Part shown: positions 1 through 5,077 of the stretch, piece after piece
How the letters are laid out: each line of letters begins with the position of its first letter
Numbering within the stretch: position 1 is the stretch's first letter
Assembly (NCBI RefSeq): GCF_938020365.1
Contig: NZ_CALIIB010000058.1
Coordinates: forward strand, 1-5,077
DNA length: 5,077 nt
Direction: 5' to 3'
From: an uncultured Streptococcus sp.
Lineage (GTDB): Bacteria; Bacillota; Bacilli; Lactobacillales; Streptococcaceae
Notes under the pieces: model-generated
What the model was told of the DNA's origin: nothing
What the model saw: only the letters and a program-made list of their open reading frames with translations
The model's database searches: none
Made by a program: the position numbers and the translations under genes

Positions 1-131
1 GCAGATTTTTGAAAAAAGTCAAAAGCAAACACTGCAAAGTCAGGAATCGGCAAGCCAGCAACCTGCATTTTCAGCAAATGATAAGCCTTACCTCCAACCT
101 GGTCAAGCCCTGTCTGCTTGATTCTTTTCAT
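1..131 (-). CDS. Second PEP synthase / rifampin phosphotransferase-like protein, N-terminal fragment
   Basis: Reading the minus strand from the ATG at 131-129 gives 43 open codons that run off the window edge. The peptide begins MKRIKQTGLDQVGGKAYHLL and continues with a GLPIPDFAVF segment. The GGK followed about 12 residues later by GLP(I/V)P is the start of the PEP/pyruvate-binding ATP-grasp domain (PPDK_N family), where the GGK lysine helps bind ATP phosphates. The same GGK...GL.VP pattern opens the large phosphotransferase at 4994-2499, but the two sequences otherwise differ, so this is a second paralogue and not a duplicated end. Its start shares one base with the UbiA-like gene's stop (TGATG), and a GGGGG element lies 7 bases upstream, so translation is probably coupled. 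I cannot see whether the middle and phosphohistidine domains follow; a stand-alone ATP-grasp protein is possible. The family call is good, the substrate unknown. Confidence 0.82.
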   Translation of the reverse strand, partial: MKRIKQTGLDQVGGKAYHLLKMQVAGLPIPDFAVFAFDFFQKS

Positions 132-1030
132 CAAAGTACCCCCATCAAGAGATAAACAGCAACGGACAGAACCATGGTCGTCTCCGTGATATAGGTATAG
201 CGCTCCACCCGCTCACGTATATTAAAACGAGTCGGATCCTTGATAAACTGCTCAAACTGGACGGTCATCCAGATGACATTCAGCACCAAGACTACCACTC
301 CGACATGGGAAATATTCCAGAGAAGGGCGAAATTGGTCAAGATATCCAGCAGAGTCACCACCTCGATAAAGCGAGTGGCTTTTTTGTAGCCAAAAAGCTT
401 AGAATAGGTCACATACTCTGTCTCATCTTTTGGCGCCCGAATCTTACGGCAGACTTCCCAGATCAGACTTGGGAAATACATGGTAAAGGCCAGCAAGACG
501 GTCGGCAGGGACAAGAGAGGCAGATTGTACTTGTAGCAGACAAAGGAAATAGTATAGAGATTCAAAATCATCATGACCGGATTATGGGTCACTAGAGCCA
601 GAGGCAGAGAATTTTGAATCTTATCACGCTTGAAGAACCAGAAGGACATGAGAGTTCCGTAGATGTAGAGAAAGAGGAACCAGCCAATATTGTTCATAAA
701 GAGGATATTGAGAAGTACAGACACCGCTACGATAAAGCTGAGGGCAATAGCCAAGTCCTTCTTTTTAACCCGACCAGATGGCAGAGCCCGATGAGGAAAG
801 AGCCGTCTGTCGGTTTCGTAGTCCTTGAAATCATCCGCAATCCGCAGAATCATCAGAAAGACGAAAATGGTAAAAATTCCGATCAACTCTTGATGGTCAA
901 AGCGAAAGGTGGTTACTCCGTCATTGAGCAGAAGGACAAAATAAATCTCAAAAAACATGATGGCAGCCACAAAAAAGCGTGGCAGCAAGGGAAACATTTC
1001 CTTATAATAAACAGCTAATCGTTTAAACAT
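131..1030 (-). CDS. UbiA-superfamily prenyltransferase-like integral membrane protein
   Basis: This 299-residue protein has the usual length and about nine hydrophobic segments (near residues 17-35, 48-64, 92-112, 115-133, 142-165, 174-194, 222-241, 243-258 and 279-299), as in UbiA prenyltransferases, which move an isoprenyl group from a diphosphate donor to an acceptor in the membrane. The first metal/diphosphate motif is clear at residues 66-74 (DDFKDYETD, matching NDxxDxxxD), followed by RALPSG at 81-86 for the family's RPLxSG. FFKR at 132-135 fits the conserved Y-x-K-R loop. The second aspartate motif is not canonical: the region is WEVCRKIRAPKDETE at 191-205, with Glu192 but basic residues where acids are expected. 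The ATG at 1030 has GGAG seven bases upstream (1038-1041) and overlaps the psd-like gene by 16 bases. The acceptor and donor cannot be named; quinone synthesis is not supported by the neighbours, while a lipid substrate is. Confidence 0.85.
   Translation of the reverse strand: MFKRLAVYYKEMFPLLPRFFVAAIMFFEIYFVLLLNDGVTTFRFDHQELIGIFTIFVFLMILRIADDFKDYETDRRLFPHRALPSGRVKKKDLAIALSFIVAVSVLLNILFMNNIGWFLFLYIYGTLMSFWFFKRDKIQNSLPLALVTHNPVMMILNLYTISFVCYKYNLPLLSLPTVLLAFTMYFPSLIWEVCRKIRAPKDETEYVTYSKLFGYKKATRFIEVVTLLDILTNFALLWNISHVGVVVLVLNVIWMTVQFEQFIKDPTRFNIRERVERYTYITETTMVLSVAVYLLMGVL
139..143 (-). promoter_or_regulatory. Ribosome binding site, GGGGG variant, for the second phosphotransferase
   Basis: On the minus strand a run of five G lies 7 bases before the ATG at 131, inside the last codons of the UbiA-like gene. 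It can pair with the anti-Shine-Dalgarno CCUCC with one G-U wobble. It supports the ATG at 131 as a true start. Confidence 0.5.
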
Positions 1031-1887
1031 AGCTTTTCTCCAATCTTTTCACCCATTTGAATCTGGGTTTCTATTCCAAGGTCTGAGTAAGTCAGGATAT
1101 CCTGATCCAAGCGAATCGTGCCTGCTGGATAGAGGACAAGAATGGTTGAGCCGCCCAGACCAAAGCAACCCTTCTCCTGTCCCCTGACCAAACGTTCCTG
1201 ACTGTGATTGTATATTCTTCCGACCAAGAGAGCCCCTACTTCCATCTGCAGGACAGGTCCTAGGTCGGTATCTAAAAGACAGTATTCTCTTTTATTTTCC
1301 TTGTAAATCAAGCGCTGCTTCTGGGCTACCTGCCGGACCGTATGCAGGCGGCCTTTGATTTTTCGTCTTTGGGTAATTCTGCCGGATTCAGCCGCCAGAT
1401 AGCGGTGCAGGTCTTCCACTCCCAGACGATAAACCAGCGCTGTTCCGCCACTAAACAGCTGAGCCAACTCTTCATCCAGCAGTAACTCAGCTATCCTGTA
1501 TGTCTGCCCCTTAATCGTCAGCTGTAAGTCCTGACTGATGGTAAAAGCCTCTAGCTTGGCATCCGCCACAGCCAGTACTTGACTATCAGGACAGACCGGA
1601 CGCAGATCAGGCTTGATTTTCCGATGGAAAAAAGCCGCAAAGCTAGGATATGGGCCATCTTCATAGTCAGCCAAATCCAGCTGATAATTTTCTACAAAAG
1701 CTGCTATTTTCTTGCGAGAACAAGGAGTGTAGTCTTTCAAAGTCAGAAGATAAGACAGGCTAGGTCGGGTCAAGATAGGCAACAGAAAGCGCCCCCAAGC
1801 AGTACCATAAAGCTTGTCTAACAGACCCGCCTTGTATTCTATCGGTTCAACTACTTGGCCAGTCTTTCTCTGATAGACCTTAACCAT
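1015..1887 (-). CDS. psd: Phosphatidylserine decarboxylase proenzyme, type II (GGST)
   Basis: The 290-residue product matches type II phosphatidylserine decarboxylases, which turn phosphatidylserine into phosphatidylethanolamine at the membrane using a pyruvoyl group. Family landmarks in order are SFAAFFHRKIKP (residues 82-93), VADAK with the expected Asp109, IKGQTYRIAELL (125-136), the HR motif at His161, MEVGALLVG (215-223), and EKGCFGLGGST ending at Thr248. Ser247 in GGST should be the self-cleavage residue that becomes the pyruvoyl group, giving a beta chain of about 246 and an alpha chain of 44 residues. The second histidine expected three residues after His161 is Leu164. I chose the ATG at 1887, which overlaps the PssA-like stop as ATGGTTAA and has GGGGG nine bases upstream. 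A TTG at 1908 would add seven residues but lacks a clear ribosome binding site. Position directly after the synthase gene supports consecutive pathway steps. A decarboxylase of a related headgroup is the alternative. Confidence 0.9.
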   Translation of the reverse strand: MVKVYQRKTGQVVEPIEYKAGLLDKLYGTAWGRFLLPILTRPSLSYLLTLKDYTPCSRKKIAAFVENYQLDLADYEDGPYPSFAAFFHRKIKPDLRPVCPDSQVLAVADAKLEAFTISQDLQLTIKGQTYRIAELLLDEELAQLFSGGTALVYRLGVEDLHRYLAAESGRITQRRKIKGRLHTVRQVAQKQRLIYKENKREYCLLDTDLGPVLQMEVGALLVGRIYNHSQERLVRGQEKGCFGLGGSTILVLYPAGTIRLDQDILTYSDLGIETQIQMGEKIGEKLCLND

Positions 1888-2512
1888 GCGGGAGAACCCC
1901 CAGACCAATCAGACTTGCAACAGCTAAAATCGCAAAGACTAGGTAGGCCAGCTTATTCGGCTTGGGAATCCGGCAGTTGTAGACAAATAGGAAGGTCAGC
2001 AAAAGAGACAAGCCCAGCCAGACCCAAGCAAAGAAACCAGGCGCCAGCCATTGACAGACCAGATAGGTAAATGGGAAAAATAGGGCGCTGTAGGTCACGG
2101 GCAAGCCGACAAAATAAGAGTCAGATCCTTCATCATGCTTGGCCAAGCGGTTAAAATGCGCCAAGCGCGTAACTGCAGCTAAGACATAGAGGACAGCCAA
2201 GATGATATTGACCGCTCCCAAGGGCAGCTGGGTCATGAGGAGCACCGCCGGAAGAGCCGCAAAGCTAATCATGTCGCAGAGCGAATCAATCTCAATGCCG
2301 AAGCGCTTCTGGCTTTCAGTCCGCTTCATCCGCCGCGCAACCACACCATCAAAGAGGTCACAGATACCGCTAACGATAAAGGCCATCATGGCTAGCCGCA
2401 GCTGGGACTGAATGATGGCATAGACTGCCAACAGTGCAAAAGCAGCGCCCATATAAGTCAGGATAACAGATTTATCGTATTCACCGATAAACAAAGGTTC
2501 ATTCTTCTTCAT
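1880..2512 (-). CDS. pssA: CDP-alcohol phosphatidyltransferase, phosphatidylserine synthase-like
   Basis: This 210-residue membrane protein carries the CDP-alcohol phosphatidyltransferase signature: Asp52, Asp55-Gly56, Ala59-Arg60, Gly72, Asp76 and Asp80 (CDLFDGVVAR, then FGIEIDSLCD). These residues bind the metal ions and CDP of a CDP-lipid while an alcohol, here most likely L-serine, attacks. The GIEIDSLCDMISF stretch, the RLAHFNR segment at 116-122 and the YFVGLP motif at 133-138 resemble bacterial type II phosphatidylserine synthases more than phosphatidylglycerophosphate or cardiolipin synthases. About six hydrophobic segments surround the motif. The gap between AR and G is 11 residues, longer than the common 7-8. 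The ATG at 2512 is the first possible start, because an in-frame TAA lies at 2521-2519; it overlaps the phosphotransferase stop by 14 bases. A psd-type gene directly downstream strengthens the serine assignment, though another alcohol or an unusual CDP-lipid is possible. Confidence 0.88.
   Translation of the reverse strand: MKKNEPLFIGEYDKSVILTYMGAAFALLAVYAIIQSQLRLAMMAFIVSGICDLFDGVVARRMKRTESQKRFGIEIDSLCDMISFAALPAVLLMTQLPLGAVNIILAVLYVLAAVTRLAHFNRLAKHDEGSDSYFVGLPVTYSALFFPFTYLVCQWLAPGFFAWVWLGLSLLLTFLFVYNCRIPKPNKLAYLVFAILAVASLIGLGVLPHG
1897..1901 (-). promoter_or_regulatory. Ribosome binding site, GGGGG variant, deciding the psd start
   Basis: Five consecutive G on the minus strand end nine bases before the ATG at 1887, within the final codons of the PssA-like gene. 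With one wobble pair they can bind the anti-Shine-Dalgarno. The competing TTG at 1908 has only weak purine content upstream, so this site favours the shorter 290-residue protein. Confidence 0.45.
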
Positions 2513-4994
2513 GAATTCTTATTTCTCCTCTTCTTCCATCTAAAGTAACCAGCATGCCAGTTTTTAGTAGCTGAGTTGCATTCTTGGCGCAGACCAGAGC
2601 TGGAATCCCGCATTCCCGAGCGACAATGGAGGCATGGCAGAGAACGCCGCCATACTCTGTCACAAGACCGCCTAGAATACCAAAAACATAGCTCCAGCCC
2701 GTATCTGTATAGCGAGTGACAAGGATTTCTCCCGGTTCAATTGTCTCAATATCCGCTAAATCCAAGAGAACTCGAACCCGACCGGTCACCTGACCGCTGC
2801 TGGCTGGCATTCCCGTCAGCAGAGCCTGACTCTCATGGGCTACCTCTTCCAGTCTCATCTCTTTGTCGGTCAAATCCCCCGCTGGCTCAAAATTCCGATA
2901 GGCCTGGCAATAATGCTGATTATCAGCCGCTTCTTCTTGCAGCTGGTCGGCAGTCTTTTGCCCTTCCATAAAGGCAATCAGACTTTCTTTCTTAATGTAA
3001 AAAATATCTTGTTCATTTTTCAGAAAACCTCGCTTTTTATAGGCTCGGCCGAGTTTGAGGCTAGTCTGACGAATGAGGTGGTAATAGCGCGTGGAAATAT
3101 CCTTGAACTCCTCCCGCCACCAGAGCAAGTTCCGCAAGTCTTGACTGATTTTTTCTATCTTTTTCTGCTTGGCTCGAGATAGATGAGCCAAATCCAGTTC
3201 AGACTCTGAGCCAGGACTGAGCGAAGATTTGGCCGCTTGGTAATACGCTGAATCAGCAACCAACTGTTGGACCGCTGTCAGGACCTGATGAGCATCTTCT
3301 TCGTAACTTGCTACTCGCAAGTCCAGTTCCCGAGCCGAGTGATAGCCAAAGTCCTTTTGGAAATCCTGAATCTTGATAAAATCAGCTCGCTCAGGATATT
3401 GTGCAGCCAGTTGCTGCAACTCTTCCACCGATAGCTTCAGCCAGTCGTCTATCAGCTTCTCGTCTGCCAAAATAAGATCCGCAGCTTCCAGCATTCGAGC
3501 TAAAGGCTTGGTATGCGAAACATTTCCTAGCTTAGCTATTAGTTGGAAAAATTCATCAACCGTCAGCCATTTGAGCAGACTAGTCTTTTTCATAGACAGC
3601 TGGACCGTATTGATGTAGACCTGCCAAAAATAAGTTCCCTCACTATCTAAATAAGCCTGATTTAACACTAACCGCCAAAGACTCTCGACCTGATGCAGTG
3701 GGCTTTGGTCGTTCAGTTCTCGTATTTCTTGATTCAGGCAGTTAAATTGCTGGCGCAGCTCTTGCAGCTTGTCTAGCGCCTGATGTAGAAAGGTTTTAGT
3801 TACCTTTTGCGTTTTCAAGGCTACCCGCAGGAAATTCAAGAGCAAGGCTGGACTTAATTTGTTGGTAAAACCTTGACCTCGGTAGTCTTTATTAACTCCC
3901 AGCTCATCATCAAAGTCTCGCTCAATATAACCCGGAATCTGCTCCATACCTTGCTTGACCACGCCTAAGTTCCAGAAAGGTCGGGCATAATGCAGGCGCA
4001 TCAGCGGCGGCATCACTCCTTCAGGCTCTAAGCCAATAGCCAGCAAAAAGCTAGAGAGTGCCTCTTGCCAAGAATGGCGGTAAAGGCTCCACATCAGGTT
4101 GGGACAGGGCTGAGCCGCAACGCCTCCATCCCGAAAATTCGCCGTTGTCCAGCGGCCACTGTCGATTTTAGTTGGTACTGTCGTGATGGGCCGAGCCTGC
4201 AGCAGATAGACTTGCTCTTGTATGGCACACCACTCAATATCCATCGGCCGACCAAAATACGCTACAATCTCCAAAACCTGCGAGTGCAGCTTCTGCAAGA
4301 CTGCCAGAGGTATTTCAGCCTTTTCAAACTGGGGCCAGTCCGGCTTGTACCAAGGAAGAGTCAACTGCTCAGGATTGACTTGACCGCTAACCAAGCTCTC
4401 AGCCGAGCCTTTTACATACTCTAATAACATGGTCTGGTCCTGATTGGTCGCTACGTCTAGAGAAAAGCAGACACCGCTGAAGTCAGGCTCTATCTGCTCC
4501 TGGATCAACACTGCCATGGCAAAATCCTGCTCTGCCAGACCCTGACGCTGCCAGTAGGCCAAAGCTTCTGGATTAAAGAGTGAAAGCAGACAAGAACGAA
4601 TGCCCTGCTCAATTTCTGAGAGCGATTGGCAGTTGCCAATCGAGTCATATTGGCCAGCAAATGACATGGCCTGTCCGTCTTCTAAGAGGGCACTGCTGCG
4701 AACGATGTAGGCTTGATTTTCTTGACAAAAGTCGGCTAAGTTCTGCAACCAAGCTGGCTCCAAGGGATAGTGCTGCAAACGCTCCGCAATTTCCTCCTTG
4801 CCCAAATGAATTAATTCTTTAAGTCCCTCTTTTGAGTATTCTGGCAGAGCCACTCTTAGCCAAGCCATTACTTGGTTCGCAGGCAAAATCAACCCCTTAG
4901 GAACCGAAAGCCCCAGCTGGCAGAGGTTGATTAACTGATTGATTTTACCGCCATAGACGACCGAAGGCTCTTTTTCCAGCCATAGTTCTTTCAT
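2499..4994 (-). CDS. ATP-dependent PEP synthase / rifampin phosphotransferase-like three-domain enzyme
   Basis: The 831-residue product has the three-part layout and length of rifampin phosphotransferases. Residues 1-270 form the ATP-grasp domain: GGK (Lys17), VRSSALLEDG (98-107) with Arg99, the SGVCFS strand (173-178), SLVSGQVNP (200-208), DIEW with Glu254, and LQARPIT (265-271). Residues about 275-725 form the acceptor domain, including FGYHSARELDLR (549-560) and the LKNEQDIFYI segment (658-667). Residues 728-831 form the swivelling domain, with MPASSGQVTGRVRV (729-742) and the phosphohistidine His787 in CHASIVARECGIPA. Family enzymes split ATP to AMP and phosphate while moving the beta-phosphate through the histidine to an acceptor. 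That acceptor is pyruvate in PEP synthase and a drug hydroxyl in rifampin phosphotransferase; here it is unknown. The ATG at 4994 has GGGAG six bases upstream; a GTG at 5012 would add six residues. Its lipid-gene neighbours suggest a biosynthetic rather than a resistance role. Confidence 0.88.
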   Translation of the reverse strand: MKELWLEKEPSVVYGGKINQLINLCQLGLSVPKGLILPANQVMAWLRVALPEYSKEGLKELIHLGKEEIAERLQHYPLEPAWLQNLADFCQENQAYIVRSSALLEDGQAMSFAGQYDSIGNCQSLSEIEQGIRSCLLSLFNPEALAYWQRQGLAEQDFAMAVLIQEQIEPDFSGVCFSLDVATNQDQTMLLEYVKGSAESLVSGQVNPEQLTLPWYKPDWPQFEKAEIPLAVLQKLHSQVLEIVAYFGRPMDIEWCAIQEQVYLLQARPITTVPTKIDSGRWTTANFRDGGVAAQPCPNLMWSLYRHSWQEALSSFLLAIGLEPEGVMPPLMRLHYARPFWNLGVVKQGMEQIPGYIERDFDDELGVNKDYRGQGFTNKLSPALLLNFLRVALKTQKVTKTFLHQALDKLQELRQQFNCLNQEIRELNDQSPLHQVESLWRLVLNQAYLDSEGTYFWQVYINTVQLSMKKTSLLKWLTVDEFFQLIAKLGNVSHTKPLARMLEAADLILADEKLIDDWLKLSVEELQQLAAQYPERADFIKIQDFQKDFGYHSARELDLRVASYEEDAHQVLTAVQQLVADSAYYQAAKSSLSPGSESELDLAHLSRAKQKKIEKISQDLRNLLWWREEFKDISTRYYHLIRQTSLKLGRAYKKRGFLKNEQDIFYIKKESLIAFMEGQKTADQLQEEAADNQHYCQAYRNFEPAGDLTDKEMRLEEVAHESQALLTGMPASSGQVTGRVRVLLDLADIETIEPGEILVTRYTDTGWSYVFGILGGLVTEYGGVLCHASIVARECGIPALVCAKNATQLLKTGMLVTLDGRRGEIRIHEEE
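2525..2530 (-). promoter_or_regulatory. Ribosome binding site with long spacer for the PssA-like gene
   Basis: GAGGAG on the minus strand lies within the last codons of the phosphotransferase gene, 12 bases before the ATG at 2512. The spacer is longer than the usual 5 to 9 bases, so initiation may depend on ribosomes finishing the upstream gene, whose stop lies 14 bases inside the PssA-like frame. Confidence 0.45.
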
Positions 4995-5000
4995 CAAAAA

Positions 5001-5005
5001 CTCCC
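5001..5005 (-). promoter_or_regulatory. Ribosome binding site deciding the phosphotransferase start
   Basis: GGGAG on the minus strand is followed by a six-base spacer (TTTTTG) and the ATG at 4994. The alternative GTG at 5012 has only A/T-rich sequence upstream, so this site sets the start and leaves a 14-base gap after the upstream fragment's stop. Confidence 0.6.
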
Positions 5006-5008
5006 ATC

Positions 5009-5077
5009 TCACATACGATTTTTTCTAAGCTTAGCCCAGTAGAGCAGACGATTGACTCCTAGATGCGTGCCCGCCCC
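5009..5077 (-). CDS. C-terminal end of an unidentified upstream gene
   Basis: From the window edge, one minus-strand frame stays open for 22 codons and ends at a TGA at 5011-5009; the other two frames carry stops in this stretch. The peptide ends with LGVNRLLYWAKLRKNRM, a plausible basic, partly amphipathic C-terminus. The stop lies 14 bases before the phosphotransferase ATG, spacing that suits a gene of the same operon. I do not recognise the family from so short a piece. About one random frame in three would stay open over this length, so the case rests on the dense gene packing as much as on the frame itself. Confidence 0.55.
   Translation of the reverse strand, partial: GAGTHLGVNRLLYWAKLRKNRM

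Noticed and set aside
305..1018. Plus-strand open frames of 96 and 134 codons opposite the UbiA-like gene
   Set aside because: They lie antisense to a gene with clear family motifs, show no recognisable domain and have shadow-like composition.
1888..1908. TTG start adding seven residues to the Psd-like protein
   Set aside because: It has a rare start codon with no clear ribosome binding site, whereas the ATG at 1887 has a G-rich element and a typical short overlap.
2741..3182. Plus-strand open frames of 76 and 115 codons opposite the phosphotransferase gene
   Set aside because: The second looks partly hydrophobic, but it mirrors the conserved swivel and acceptor domains on the minus strand, so it is a shadow and not a small membrane protein.
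4065..4424. Plus-strand open frame of 119 codons
   Set aside because: It is antisense to the ATP-grasp and early acceptor region, whose motifs are well conserved; no supporting domain was seen.
2499..4994. Housekeeping PEP synthase or pyruvate phosphate dikinase
   Set aside because: The domain order fits the superfamily, but the C-terminal end stops at the phosphohistidine domain, with no PEP/pyruvate-binding TIM barrel after it, as in rifampin phosphotransferase-like enzymes.
4995..5012. GTG start adding six residues to the phosphotransferase, overlapping the upstream stop as GTGA
   Set aside because: The overlap is attractive, but the sequence before it lacks a ribosome binding site, while GGGAG sits six bases before the ATG at 4994.
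1..5077. Mobile element, toxin-antitoxin, CRISPR or phage-defence system
   Set aside because: No transposase, integrase, inverted or direct repeat array, nuclease or defence domain is visible on either strand.

Overview
The window is one tightly packed run of genes, all read on the minus strand, so transcription goes from high to low coordinates. Four complete genes and two edge fragments fill it. Neighbours overlap by 1 to 14 bases, or are 14 bases apart, and no stretch lacks a gene. No promoter, terminator, tRNA, repeat, CRISPR array or mobile element is visible, so this is the interior of a longer operon. The organism looks like a low-to-moderate GC Firmicute, probably an oral-type Streptococcus. 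This rests on Shine-Dalgarno-led starts, codon choice and GC in the low-to-high 40s in most sampled lines. The genus is an inference, not a proof.

In transcription order: (1) 5077-5009 is the last 22 codons of an unidentified upstream gene. (2) 4994-2499 encodes a large ATP-dependent dikinase-type phosphotransferase of the PEP synthase / rifampin phosphotransferase superfamily, with an ATP-grasp domain, a middle acceptor domain and a C-terminal swivelling phosphohistidine domain. (3) 2512-1880 encodes a CDP-alcohol phosphatidyltransferase resembling phosphatidylserine synthase (PssA). (4) 1887-1015 encodes a type II phosphatidylserine decarboxylase proenzyme (Psd) with a GGST self-cleavage site. 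(5) 1030-131 encodes an integral-membrane UbiA-superfamily prenyltransferase-like protein whose second metal-binding motif is not canonical. (6) 131-1 is the start of a second, different ATP-grasp phosphotransferase, cut by the window edge.

The combination suggests a dedicated membrane-lipid pathway. PssA and Psd would convert a CDP-activated lipid to a serine and then an ethanolamine phospholipid. The UbiA-like enzyme would transfer, or handle, an isoprenoid or other activated group in the same membrane. The two phosphotransferases would phosphorylate a hydroxylated intermediate or recycle a phosphorylated one. Streptococci are generally described as having phosphatidylglycerol, cardiolipin and glycolipids but no PssA/Psd-derived phosphatidylethanolamine, so this is accessory rather than housekeeping biology if the genus call holds. 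The end product cannot be read from this window. The individual families are well supported; the pathway is a hypothesis.
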